Assembly (NCBI GenBank): GCA_016191785.1
Contig: JACPVJ010000052.1
Coordinates: 1 to 64,000 of the forward strand
Length of the DNA: 64,000 nt
Origin: Myxococcales bacterium
GTDB lineage: Bacteria > Myxococcota_A > Polyangia > Polyangiales > Polyangiaceae
Reading direction: 5' to 3'
The notes beneath the pieces are model-generated. The model ran no database searches and was not told the DNA's origin. It saw only the letters and a program-made list of their open reading frames with translations. Each line of letters begins with the position of its first letter. Positions within the stretch are counted from its first letter, which is position 1. Made by a program: the position numbers and the translations under genes. Positions 1-8,035 of the stretch are shown in pieces.

Positions 1-1058
1 AGCGCGGCGAGCGGGGTCTTCTTCGGGACCATGCCGCCGAGGGCGCCGAGGGCGTGCCGGGTCTGCCCTTCGCGGGCGGCGTATTCGTGGCGGTACGCGG
101 CGAGCGCGTCGCCCAGGGCCGGCTCGCTGGCGATCTTGTCTTCGAGGGCGCCGAGCCACACGGGCGCGGTCCCGACGGCGCGGTTCAGGAGGACCGCGGA
201 CGCGTGGAGCGAGCGCTCGCGGAGCTGGCCGATCAGGTACGCGGCGTCGTCCAGCGACGAGCCCGAGGGGCCGGTCACCACCACGTAGCGCGTGCTGGGC
301 AGCGCGATGCGCTTCTCGACGTTGCGCACCAGGTGCAGCCACTTCTCGCGCACCGGCATGAACTCCCCGAACAGCGCGGCGATGTCGCGGACCGCGACGG
401 CGCCGACCAGGTTCGAGACCATGTGCCCGACTCGCTTCTTGCCCCAGGCGAGCAGGCCTCGCTCCGTCGTCAGGAGCCGCTGCGGAACACCCGAAGGGGT
501 GGACTTCGCGGCGTCGCCATCGGGGCGATCGTCCAGGGTCGAGCCGGCGAGCTTGGCCAGGCCCACCATCCACTCGAGGGTGCGCGCTTCGAGCATGCGG
601 CCGAGGCGCCCAGGGTAGTCCAGGAACTCGAGAGCGTGGCGCGAGGGCGCGGTGTCGAGCACCACCTCGTCGTAGCGGCCGGACTCGAGCTCGTGATCGA
701 TGAAGGCCACGCTGATCAGCTCGTGGACTCCGGCCAGCGCGTTGGACAGCTCGCGGTACATGCCGTTCTCGAAGACGCGGGTGCGCGCGGCGGGGTCGTC
801 GAACAGCCAGCTGACGAACAGATCGACCGACTTGTGGGCGTCGGGCATCCGCGCCCACAGGGCTGCGCCGTCGATCTGGACGGGGCAGGCCTCGATGCCG
901 ATCTGCACGCCCAGCGCGTCGGCCAGGCGGCGCGCGGGATCCACCGTGACCACCAGCGTGCGCCGGCCCGCGCGCGCGAAGGCGAGGGCGAGCGCGGCCG
1001 ACGTGGTCGTCTTGCCGACGCCGCCGCCCCCGACCACCACCGTCAGCGCGGCGCTCAT
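1..1058 (-). CDS. ArsA/Get3-family ATPase, partial (C-terminus beyond left edge)
   Basis: This is a P-loop ATPase of the ArsA/Get3 (anion-transporting or tail-anchored-protein-targeting) family. The first 352 codons are visible. An ATG at 1058 is followed by a deviant Walker A (GGGGVGKTTT, residues 10-19) and then by VTVDPARRLADALG, the switch region typical of the family. A second family signature, VVLDTAPSRHALEFLDYP, lies further on. The Cys pair that binds metal in true ArsA is not evident, so arsenite transport is not supported. A second ArsA-like gene on the same strand lies upstream at 2076-2936. The two resemble the paired, heterodimer-forming Get3-like ATPases of actinobacteria (Rv3679/Rv3680 type), but here a toxin-antitoxin pair separates them. 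Family assignment is firm; client and function are inferred. Confidence 0.88.
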   Translation of the reverse strand, partial: MSAALTVVVGGGGVGKTTTSAALALAFARAGRRTLVVTVDPARRLADALGVQIGIEACPVQIDGAALWARMPDAHKSVDLFVSWLFDDPAARTRVFENGMYRELSNALAGVHELISVAFIDHELESGRYDEVVLDTAPSRHALEFLDYPGRLGRMLEARTLEWMVGLAKLAGSTLDDRPDGDAAKSTPSGVPQRLLTTERGLLAWGKKRVGHMVSNLVGAVAVRDIAALFGEFMPVREKWLHLVRNVEKRIALPSTRYVVVTGPSGSSLDDAAYLIGQLRERSLHASAVLLNRAVGTAPVWLGALEDKIASEPALGDALAAYRHEYAAREGQTRHALGALGGMVPKKTPLAA

Positions 1059-1178
1059 GCGCTGGCTCCCAAGCAGCAGGCAGCGGTTCGGGTTGAAATC
1101 GCGGCTCTTACCCGGCTCACCGAGATCTCTCTTACGACCGCTGGGCCGCCGGGGAAAGCAGGAACGTAGGCAGCAGGT

Positions 1179-1631
1179 GTGGTTGCTGGGGGCCGACACG
1201 CTGGCACCGGCGGCGTGGTAAGATCAACGGCGTTGAGCTCGCTGACCGCCGCGATCGAGTCGACCCTCAGCCGGTGGGACTGCGTACGTGCGGCCTGGCT
1301 CTTCGGATCCGCTGCCGACGGGACCAGCGGTCCCCTCTCCGATGTCGACGTGGCCGTGCTCGGTTGCGCCGAGCTCTCACTCGACCGCTTGGCCCTGCTC
1401 GCGGCAGAGCTCGAGCGCGCATGTGGCCGACCGGTGGACGTCGTCGTGGTCGAGCGTTCGTCTCCCGTGCTCGCGTTCGAGGTCCTCTCGCACGGCGTCC
1501 GCCTTTCGAGCCGCGATCCCGCTCTGGCCGACGAGTGGGAAGATCGGGCGCTGCGCCGCTACCTCGGGACGCAGGCACTGCGCCGCATCGTCTACGAAGA
1601 CGTCCGCGCGGACTTCTCGGAGAAGCGATGA
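1179..1631 (+). CDS. mntA: MntA-type nucleotidyltransferase antitoxin
   Basis: Minimal nucleotidyltransferase (MNT domain). It carries a perfect GS-x10-DxD motif (G43-S44 and D55/D57 counting from the GTG at 1179), the metal-binding and nucleotide-transfer core. In characterised MntA/HepT pairs this protein neutralises HepT by adding AMP to a tyrosine next to the RNase motif. Its stop overlaps the HepT start by 4 nt (ATGA, 1628-1631), the usual translational coupling. The start is uncertain: GTG 1179 is the longest choice. GTG 1215 and TTG 1233 give N-termini closer to the usual family length. A TAAGAT box at 1219-1224 would place transcription start at or next to TTG 1233, so a leaderless message is possible. 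Confidence 0.85.
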   Translation: MVAGGRHAGTGGVVRSTALSSLTAAIESTLSRWDCVRAAWLFGSAADGTSGPLSDVDVAVLGCAELSLDRLALLAAELERACGRPVDVVVVERSSPVLAFEVLSHGVRLSSRDPALADEWEDRALRRYLGTQALRRIVYEDVRADFSEKR

Positions 1632-2059
1632 ACCTGCGCGCCGATGTCGTCCGCGAACGACTGGCGCTGGTGCGCCGCAACGTGGCGGAGCTCGAGCGCT
1701 TGGCTGCGCTCGGCCGCCCGGCGTTTGCCTCGAACCTGCGCGAACAGTGGGCAGCCGCCTACGGGTTGCAGACTGCCGTGCAGGCCCTGCTCGACGCGGG
1801 GGCGCACGTCTTGTCGGGCCACTTCAAGGATGCTCCGCGCGACTACGGAGAGATCATTCCGCAGCTCGCAGCGCGTGGCGTGATTTCAGCGGAGCTCGCC
1901 GAGCGCATGGCGGGCGCCTCGGGCTTCCGCAACATCTTGGTGCACGAGTACGGAGCAGTGGATTTCGCGCTGGTCTTCGACAAGCTCGCGGATCTCGGGG
2001 ACCTCGAAGCCTTGGGTGGCGCCATCGAGCGCTGGCTCACCGGTGCGGCAGCGCGATGA
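1628..2059 (+). CDS. hepT: HepT-like HEPN ribonuclease toxin (DUF86)
   Basis: A 143-residue, largely helical HEPN/DUF86 protein. The catalytic RX4HXY motif is intact (R101, H106, Y108 in RNILVHEY), so the RNase site looks functional. Tyr108 is the expected AMPylation target of the partner MntA. It overlaps mntA by 4 nt and ends 16 bp from the convergent ArsA-like gene. The pair sits exactly between two ArsA-family genes that are transcribed the other way, which looks like an insertion into a former ATPase operon. Assignment rests on motif, size and partner. Confidence 0.9.
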   Translation: MNLRADVVRERLALVRRNVAELERLAALGRPAFASNLREQWAAAYGLQTAVQALLDAGAHVLSGHFKDAPRDYGEIIPQLAARGVISAELAERMAGASGFRNILVHEYGAVDFALVFDKLADLGDLEALGGAIERWLTGAAAR

Positions 2060-2075
2060 CGCGGTGGACCCACGC

Positions 2076-2936
2076 TCAGCCGCTGGCCCCCAGGTAGCGA
2101 CCCAGCTCTCGCGCCGTCGGGTCGCGAAACAGCTCCGGGATCTCGACGATCTTCGCGGTGCTCACGCCGTCCAGGGCGGTCAGCGCCAAGAGCGCGTCGG
2201 CGCCGAGCTCGGCGTCCTCGGCGAGGGCGTGGGCCAGGCCGGCGAAGGCGGGGTCGCGGGTCGCGGCGGTTCGGGCGTGCGCGAGCTCGCTCTCTCTGGG
2301 CTTGCGGGGCACGCGGTTCACCACCACCAAGTCCGGCGGGCGCCCGAGCTCTTGGGTCAGGCGCACCACCAGCTCGCGCGTCTCGGAGGCGACCACCGGC
2401 TCGGCCGTCGAGACCACCACCAGACCGCTGCAGTCCGCCGGCAAGATCTCTTCCTGGATGAGGCGGCACATCCGCGCGGCGGGGCCGATCTTCAAGAAGC
2501 GCTCGGCCGCCGCCGGCACGCGGAGCCAGTCCACGGCGTGCCCCGTCGCCGGCAGATCGACGAAGACCCGGGCGTGGGGGCTCTCGGTGCGGAGCGACCG
2601 CAGCCGATCGAGCGACACCAGCTCGCGCACCGCCGGCACAGCCTCGACCACCTTCTTCAACGTGCGCTGCTTGACCACCAGCTTGCCGAGCAGCCGACTG
2701 CCCAGCATCGACGCGATGGCGTAGGCCAGCGCCTCGAGGTACTCGATCACCAAGGGCGTGACGCCTTCGGCCTCGGCGCCGAGCGCGCGGGTGGCGCCGG
2801 CGGCGTCCTCGAACTCGACCAAGATGGCCTGCCCCCCGCGGTCCGCCTCGGCGCGCGCGAGCGCCGCCGCCACGCTGCTCTTGCCCACGCCACCTTTGCC
2901 CGTGACGAAGACGACGGGTTGTCGCAAAGCTCGCAC
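2076..2936 (-). CDS. ArsA/Get3-family ATPase (second of pair)
   Basis: Predicted 286-residue P-loop ATPase. The Walker A motif is TGKGGVGKSS near the N-terminus, followed by a VEFED segment. In the Rv3679-type member of paired Get3-like ATPases the corresponding stretch reads VEVEGR or similar. A VDLPATGHAVDWLRVP segment matches the switch II region of the family. GTG 2936 is preferred as start because upstream in-frame sequence collides with the toxin gene ending at 3041; TTG 2927 is an alternative. With the gene at 1-1058 it probably forms a two-subunit complex. The pair may bind membrane-protein tails, but the client is unknown. Gene order and strand suggest both were once co-transcribed. 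Confidence 0.85.
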   Translation of the reverse strand: MRALRQPVVFVTGKGGVGKSSVAAALARAEADRGGQAILVEFEDAAGATRALGAEAEGVTPLVIEYLEALAYAIASMLGSRLLGKLVVKQRTLKKVVEAVPAVRELVSLDRLRSLRTESPHARVFVDLPATGHAVDWLRVPAAAERFLKIGPAARMCRLIQEEILPADCSGLVVVSTAEPVVASETRELVVRLTQELGRPPDLVVVNRVPRKPRESELAHARTAATRDPAFAGLAHALAEDAELGADALLALTALDGVSTAKIVEIPELFRDPTARELGRYLGASG

Positions 2937-3040
2937 CGCCCGCCTTTTTACGGGCTCTCTGCCAGCGAGCCAACAGGATAGAGCAGCCGGTAGCCTGATC
3001 CGTGGGCCAGGAGCCCCTCTGCTTCGCTTGGACCGAGCGG

Positions 3041-3484
3041 TCAGCGGGCGCGAGAGCTCTCCGAGAACGGGTTCACGACGCGCACCCTGCCGTAGTGCCG
3101 CCCTTCCTGGAAGTCTTCGGAGAGCAGCGTCTCGATTCCGTAGTGTTCCGCGTACGCCCACATGTGCGCGTCGAACCAGGAGAGCTGGTAGGCGGCGGCG
3201 CCCCGCAACGCCGTACGGAGGACCGCCTCCGTCGGGTAGACGACCGTGAGCAGCAGCATCAGCTCTTCGGCCTCCCGCAGCGCTTCGGCGGGGGTGAGAA
3301 GGGGCGCTTCGCGGCCGCGACGCCGTGTCGTTGCGGCGACGAGCTCGACGATGGCCTGGTGCGCGACCCGCAGCGAGCCGTCCGCGATGCCCTCGCGCAG
3401 GACCTCCGTGGCCCGCGCTTGCTTCTCGGGAAACCGAGGGTCGAAGCGGTAAACCAGGACGTTGGTGTCAACGAGGGCGAGCAC
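3041..3484 (-). CDS. vapC: PIN-domain ribonuclease toxin (VapC-like)
   Basis: A 147-residue PIN-domain protein. The acidic Mg-binding residues are present: D6 in VDTNVLVYRFD, E47 in IVELVAATT, D105 in FDAHMWAYA and D124 in LSEDF. VapC toxins are RNases that cleave tRNA or rRNA. GTG 3484 is chosen as start; it overlaps the antitoxin's last 17 nt, the normal toxin-antitoxin arrangement. The key residues are complete, so it should be active if expressed. The target RNA cannot be read from the sequence. Confidence 0.88.
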   Translation of the reverse strand: MLALVDTNVLVYRFDPRFPEKQARATEVLREGIADGSLRVAHQAIVELVAATTRRRGREAPLLTPAEALREAEELMLLLTVVYPTEAVLRTALRGAAAYQLSWFDAHMWAYAEHYGIETLLSEDFQEGRHYGRVRVVNPFSESSRAR

Positions 3485-3755
3485 GCTCGTACAGATCCTC
3501 TCGCGTCCAGCCGCGATCGCGCGCCGCACCGCCGACCCGCTTCCCCCTCTGCCGTGCGCGTTGCCGCTTGGTGGCGGCGTCGAACAGCGCCAGCTTGTCG
3601 TCGACGCTCAGCGCGGGTGGCAGGGATCGTGCGGGGACCATCCGCACCGCCTCGCCGGACCGAACCCAAAGCACCTCGTCGCCCGGTCGGATCCCGTACT
3701 CGTCGGCCAGGACCTTGGGGACGGTGACCTGGAGCTTGCTCGTGACCTTGGCCAC
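3468..3755 (-). CDS. AbrB/MazE-type swapped-hairpin antitoxin
   Basis: A 95-residue protein with an N-terminal SpoVT/AbrB DNA-binding domain (VTSKLQVTVPKVLADEYGI... GDEVLWV). The C-terminus is basic and polar and probably wraps the PIN toxin. The GTG at 3755 is the start. A 20-nt palindrome abuts it and overlaps a promoter, so the protein very likely represses its own operon. The downstream toxin gene overlaps it by 17 nt. AbrB-type antitoxins are common partners of VapC. Confidence 0.88.
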   Translation of the reverse strand: MAKVTSKLQVTVPKVLADEYGIRPGDEVLWVRSGEAVRMVPARSLPPALSVDDKLALFDAATKRQRARQRGKRVGGAARDRGWTREDLYERARPR

Positions 3756-3789
3756 GTCCTTACTCTAGTAAGGACGCGCTCCTTGTCAA
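3756..3789 (-). promoter_or_regulatory. Promoter and palindromic operator of the AbrB/PIN operon
   Basis: On the minus strand TTGACA (3789-3784, a perfect -35) is followed after 16 nt by TAGAGT (3767-3762, -10). An inverted repeat with 8-bp perfect arms and a 4-nt centre (3756-3763 and 3768-3775) covers the -10 and reaches the start codon. Transcription should begin at or next to the GTG at 3755, so the mRNA is probably leaderless. The palindrome is well placed as an operator for the AbrB antitoxin. Confidence 0.7.
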
Positions 3790-3817
3790 TCACCGCCCCC
3801 CCGGCTGGCGCTGGGCC

Positions 3818-4570
3818 TCACCCCTGGATCGCCCAGCGAACGCGGACCTCGACCGCCACGCTGCCGGTGCCCCGCTCGATGGGCATGCGTGCCACGTCGG
3901 CGGACTCGAGGGTGACCGTGGTCGGCATGGCCTCGCGCTGCGCGAGCTCTTCGACCGTGATCGGCCCGGCGAGCTTCACGCCGCTCAGCCGCGCCAGCTC
4001 TTCGGCGCGGCGGCGAGCGTCGGCCACGGCGCGCTGCCGGGCGTCGTCGCGCAAGCGCGCGGGGTCGTCGAAGCCGAAGCGAATGCCGTTCACGCGCGTC
4101 GCGTTGCCGCCGGCGGCGATGGCGTCGTCGATCAGGCTGCCGATCTGATCGAGGTTTCGCGCCTTGACCGTCACGCTGGTGGTCACGCCATAGCCGGTGA
4201 TCTTGTCGCGGCCGCCGACGTGGTCGTAGCGCGGCTGGATGCTCAGGCTGGCGGTCTGGATGTCCTTGGCGGCGACCCCGTTCTTCTTCAGCGACGCGAT
4301 GATGCGTTCGGCGGATTTGGCGGCGCCGGTTCGAGCCGCGCCCACCGTCGGGGCGTCGACCTCGACGCCGACGTCGAAGAACGCCACGTCGGGGGCGGCC
4401 TGGGCCTCGCCCCGGCCCGTCACGCTCACGCCCGAGGGGTCGGGCGACTGGATCGAGACCTGCGGCGGCGAGGCCGGCGCGGCGGTGGGTGGCGCCGAGC
4501 CGGCGTGGTTGCAGCCCGCCAGGGCCGCGAGCGACAGAGCGAGGGAACAAGTGATCAAGCGGTTCATCAT
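3818..4570 (-). CDS. SIMPL-domain (DUF541) lipoprotein
   Basis: A 250-residue exported protein. The signal peptide ends in a lipobox (LAGC, Cys at about residue 20), followed by a Pro/Ala linker and a full SIMPL/DUF541 domain. Family features visible are VSVTGRGEAQAAPDVAFFDVGVE, the TASLSIQPRYD strand and the GYGVTTSVTVKARNLDQIG segment. Family members are periplasmic or outer-membrane proteins; some are linked to stress responses, with no enzymatic activity defined. It is transcribed alone. The ATG pair at 4570 and 4567 precedes a typical signal sequence. Confidence 0.88.
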   Translation of the reverse strand: MMNRLITCSLALSLAALAGCNHAGSAPPTAAPASPPQVSIQSPDPSGVSVTGRGEAQAAPDVAFFDVGVEVDAPTVGAARTGAAKSAERIIASLKKNGVAAKDIQTASLSIQPRYDHVGGRDKITGYGVTTSVTVKARNLDQIGSLIDDAIAAGGNATRVNGIRFGFDDPARLRDDARQRAVADARRRAEELARLSGVKLAGPITVEELAQREAMPTTVTLESADVARMPIERGTGSVAVEVRVRWAIQG

Positions 4571-4785
4571 CGAAGTCCTCCGTTTGGAAGTTGCTCGATG
4601 AGACGGCTCGGGTGCGACGACGATCTACCTTCTGCGTGCGCATGGGCGGCGGGGGTTCCCGCGGGTAGACCTCGGCGTTTGCCAGAACGTTCGCGGAGAC
4701 CTCGGGCTTACACGCAGGCGTGCGCCAAGCCTCTTGTGGTGCTCGGACCGTGGACTATGCTGCCCGGCTTTCGGAGGGTAAGTCG

Positions 4786-5142
4786 ATGAAGCAAGCGTCT
4801 CGTTTGACGGTCGGTTTGGCGATGGGCGTGGTCGTGGTCGCGCTGCTCGCGTGCAAGAAGAAGGAAGAGTCGTCGAGCACCGGGTCGACCGGCGCCGCCG
4901 CGAGCGGGGGCGACATCGGCGTGCCCGAGTGCGACGAGTACCTGACCAAGTACGAGAAGTGCCTGAACGAGAAGGTGCCGGCCGTGGCGCGCCCGGCCAT
5001 GCAAGACGCGTTCAAGAAGCAGCGCGAGACCTACAAGACGCTGGCCTCGAACCCGGCGACCAAGTCGGGCATGGCCACCGGCTGCAAGCAGGCGCTCGAG
5101 ACGGCGAAGACCGCCATGAGCAGCTACGGCTGCACCTGGTGA
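4786..5142 (+). CDS. Small Cys-containing lipoprotein
   Basis: A 118-residue predicted lipoprotein with a clear SPII signal (VVVVALLAC followed by KKKEE). A Ser/Thr/Gly linker leads to a compact helical domain with three Cys residues (PECDEYLTKYEKCLNEKV, GCKQALE, YGCTW). ATG 4786 is preferred because a GGAGGG ribosome site lies 10 nt upstream and the signal peptide begins there. Similar small lipoproteins are frequent in myxobacteria; I do not recognise a functional family. It converges on the cyclase gene with a 7-bp gap. Confidence 0.75.
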   Translation: MKQASRLTVGLAMGVVVVALLACKKKEESSSTGSTGAAASGGDIGVPECDEYLTKYEKCLNEKVPAVARPAMQDAFKKQRETYKTLASNPATKSGMATGCKQALETAKTAMSSYGCTW

Positions 5143-5149
5143 CCACCGC

Positions 5150-5764
5150 TCAAGTCAGCAGCAAGCGATAGTTCTGCTTCGAGCCCGCCACCTCGCCGAT
5201 GGGCTCGAAGCGGAGCGTCGGGTCACCGGCCAGCTGCTCGCAGAGCGCGCCGGTGACCAAGATCTCTCCGGCCTTGGCGGTGTCTTCGCCCAGCTTGCTG
5301 GCGGCGTTCACCTCTTGGCCCCAGACGTCTTCGTCGCCGATGCGCAGCACCCGCCCGTGTCCCAGTCCGATGCAGAGCAAGATCTGATCTTCGGGCCGCC
5401 GCCGCTGGTTCACCTGCGCGCACGCGCGCTGCATCGCGAGCGCGCAGTCGACGGCGCGCCTGGGCCGGCGAAACAAGAGCAGCATGCTGTCGCCCTCGGT
5501 CTTGAGGAGCAGGCCGTCGTGGTCGGCGATGACCGGGGAGAGGAGGCGGTTGTGTTCCCAGATCACCTGCAAGAAGTGCACGACCCCGAACTCTTCGACG
5601 TTGCGCGAGAAGCCGGCCAGATCGGTGAACATCACCGTCCATTCCTCGCCGAACAGGTCCCAGATGCGCTGGTCGATGGCCGCCACGTCGGTGCCCGTCT
5701 CGGCCCGTTCGGCGATCATCTTCCAGAGGCGAAGGGCGCTCCGCCCCAGGTCGCGGTCGTCCAT
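5150..5764 (-). CDS. Class III adenylate/guanylate cyclase domain protein
   Basis: A 204-residue, stand-alone cyclase homology domain without membrane segments. Metal-binding aspartates are present (D48 in MFTDLAGF, D92 in TEGDSMLL). K88 and D146 (DVWG) are the residues expected for adenine recognition. The transition-state Asn is present (N153 in EVNAASKL), but the following catalytic Arg position is Lys (K157). The protein is therefore probably an adenylate cyclase with reduced or altered activity, or a regulatory relic. The ATG at 5764 is the first start compatible with the domain. It is divergent from the DUF2330 gene (45 bp between starts). Confidence 0.82.
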   Translation of the reverse strand: MDDRDLGRSALRLWKMIAERAETGTDVAAIDQRIWDLFGEEWTVMFTDLAGFSRNVEEFGVVHFLQVIWEHNRLLSPVIADHDGLLLKTEGDSMLLLFRRPRRAVDCALAMQRACAQVNQRRRPEDQILLCIGLGHGRVLRIGDEDVWGQEVNAASKLGEDTAKAGEILVTGALCEQLAGDPTLRFEPIGEVAGSKQNYRLLLT

Positions 5765-5809
5765 GACGGCAGAATAGATCACGGTGCGCGACCGGCGTAG
5801 CCTGGCGCC

Positions 5810-7996
5810 ATGTCGTCGCGCCTCCGCCTGGGATTCGGCCTGGTCCTCGCCGCCGTCGTGCTCTGCCTGGCGCCCCTTCGGGATGCCCGGGCCTGCGGCA
5901 TGTTCGTCCCCAGCCTGAAGGTGAAGGCCCCGCCCCGCATGGGGCAAGAGCGCACGCTGATCGTCTGGGACGCCTCCACGCGCCGGCAAGAGTTCGTGCG
6001 AGAGGTGCGCTTCACCAACACCGGCGAGCTGCCCTTCGGGTTCATCGTCACCACTCCGTCGCGGCCGGAGGTCAACGACGTGAAGAGCGCGCCGTTCGAC
6101 GCGCTGGAGGCGAGCTTCCCCCATACCCTGCTCGACACTCCGGACGAGCACCCGCGCGCGCCCGGCAGCAAGGGCGGCGGCGAGGGCTTCGGCCGCGGCG
6201 CCCCCGCCGGGGCCGCGCCGCCGGTGCAGGTCCTCGAGAAGAAGCGCGTCGGGGACTTCACCAGCTTCGTGATCGCCGCTACCAGCGGCAAGGCGCTGGG
6301 CGACTGGCTGAAGAAGAACCAGTTCCGCGCGAGCGAGGCGGGCCAGCGCTGGATCGATCGCTACGTGAAGCTGGGCTTTTACTTCGTTGCCCTGCGCTAC
6401 GAGGGCAAGAAGCAGAAGCCCGGCGAGGGCGAAGGGCTGGTGAGCCGCACGGTGCGCCTCAGCTTCGACACCGCGCTGCCGTATTACCCGTATCACGAGC
6501 CCGACGACGCCCCCGAGCAGCGCGGGCGCGAGCTTCAGGTGTGGCTCGTGACCCAAGGCGTGCACCAACCCCTGGCGCCCCACGTGAGCGGTGGAGCCGT
6601 GAACATCGTCCGCCCGTGGAGCGAGGGCTTGCGCTACGACGGCGCGACCTCGGAGCTCGCGGCCGCCTTCGGCCCCGAGCTTTCGTCGCTCGTCCCGAGC
6701 GGGGCGCGGGTGATGACCTTCGGCGATTGGAAGGAGCACCGTCACGGGTTCGGAGATCTGGTGCTGGTTCCGGCCACTCCCGAGGGCTGCGACGCAACAT
6801 GCGTGGGGGCGCGCCGCCCGCTGACGGCGCTGCTCGACCCGACCTCGCCCGCCTCGACGGTCGCCGCCGACGAGCTCGCGGTGCCGCCCCCCGCGCCCCG
6901 CGCCGCCACCGTCCGCGCGCTGCCCGCGAACCAGCCGCCGGCCATCGCGACCGGCTCGCCCCTCGGCAACTCGCTCAGCTGCGCCGTCGGGCGGAGCGCG
7001 GGGTCGCCGCTCGTCGCAGCCGCGGCGCTGATCGCCGTCGCGCTCTTGCGGCGGCGTCGCGCGCTCCTCGTCGCGGCACTCACGGCGCTCGCCGCGTGCG
7101 GCACCCAGCCTCCACCACCACCGCCCGCGTCGCCGCCGTCTTCGGCCGTCGCCACCGCCTCGGCAGCGCCCCCGGTGGTCGCCGCCGACCCCGTGCCCGG
7201 CCTGACTTCACCCGGCAAGCTCGACGCGTACACGCTGCCCGCCGATCGCGCGGCGCGCGACAAGGCGCTGATGCGTCTGCTCGCCGGTCACCACGACGAC
7301 AGGCTGATCCCGGTCTGGTCGACCCCGATGCAGCGCGGCATCGGCCACGCGCGGAACGTGGCGACCAACGCCGTGCGCGCTCCCGCCGAGATCGAGCGGC
7401 ACTGCGCCGAGGACCAGCGCGTCGAGGGCACGGTCAGCTACCTCGTGGACAGCGACGAGTCCGGCGCGACGCGAGCGCGGGCCGAGGGTCCGCTTCCGGG
7501 CCCCGTCCTGGCCTGCATCGAGTCCCACCTGGCCGCCGCCGGGCCGCGGATCGGCCGCGGCGCCGAGGCGGGCAGACTCTCGCTCGGCGTCATTGCGCCC
7601 GAGACGATGGGGTTCCGAAGGCGGATCAAGGACGACAAGCTCGTCCTGGCCAGCAGCCTGCCAGTGCCCGGCGCGGTGGGCGTGAAGCGCGTGAGCACGA
7701 CCGCGTCGGCCGGGCTGCGGCGCGAGGTGGTCGACCGCGTGCTGCGCGCGCAGTACCCGCGTTTTCGCGTGTGCTACGAGCGCGACGCACACCCCGCGGC
7801 GCGCGGCCAGGTCACCCTGAGGTTCGACGTCGGACCCGGGGGTCGGGTCACCAGCATGGCCGCCAGCGCCGCCGACGTCGCGGCGTCGACTGCGCTGTGC
7901 ATCGGCAACGCCCTGCAAGGCGTGAGCTTCCCCCCGCCCGAGGGCGGTCGCACCGTGAAGGTGACGCACACCCTGGGGTTCGACCGCGCGAAGTGA
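5810..7996 (+). CDS. DUF2330 protein fused in frame to an AgmX-type C-terminal domain
   Basis: A 728-residue protein. The N-terminus has a Sec signal (ending ARACG) and a DUF2330 domain to about residue 320. A Pro/Ala linker follows, then near residues 390-425 a hydrophobic stretch (SPLVAAAALIAVALL) and an RRRR run. That would be a natural MYXO-CTERM-like end. The frame continues without a stop into a second lipoprotein-style signal (LLVAALTALAACGTQ) and a Pro-rich spacer. It ends in an AgmX/PglI-type domain with YPRFRVCYERD and a TLRFDVGPGGRVTS segment. It therefore looks like two envelope proteins merged by loss of a stop. Whether it is processed at the internal lipobox is unknown. Confidence 0.8.
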   Translation: MSSRLRLGFGLVLAAVVLCLAPLRDARACGMFVPSLKVKAPPRMGQERTLIVWDASTRRQEFVREVRFTNTGELPFGFIVTTPSRPEVNDVKSAPFDALEASFPHTLLDTPDEHPRAPGSKGGGEGFGRGAPAGAAPPVQVLEKKRVGDFTSFVIAATSGKALGDWLKKNQFRASEAGQRWIDRYVKLGFYFVALRYEGKKQKPGEGEGLVSRTVRLSFDTALPYYPYHEPDDAPEQRGRELQVWLVTQGVHQPLAPHVSGGAVNIVRPWSEGLRYDGATSELAAAFGPELSSLVPSGARVMTFGDWKEHRHGFGDLVLVPATPEGCDATCVGARRPLTALLDPTSPASTVAADELAVPPPAPRAATVRALPANQPPAIATGSPLGNSLSCAVGRSAGSPLVAAAALIAVALLRRRRALLVAALTALAACGTQPPPPPPASPPSSAVATASAAPPVVAADPVPGLTSPGKLDAYTLPADRAARDKALMRLLAGHHDDRLIPVWSTPMQRGIGHARNVATNAVRAPAEIERHCAEDQRVEGTVSYLVDSDESGATRARAEGPLPGPVLACIESHLAAAGPRIGRGAEAGRLSLGVIAPETMGFRRRIKDDKLVLASSLPVPGAVGVKRVSTTASAGLRREVVDRVLRAQYPRFRVCYERDAHPAARGQVTLRFDVGPGGRVTSMAASAADVAASTALCIGNALQGVSFPPPEGGRTVKVTHTLGFDRAK

Positions 7997-8035
7997 CGGG
8001 TCGACGCGCCGTGGCCCTTGCCCCAAGATGCGGCC

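Noticed and set aside
1..2936. Arsenite resistance operon
   Set aside because: The ArsA-like ATPases are single-domain Get3-type proteins without arsB, arsR or arsC neighbours or evident metal-binding Cys.
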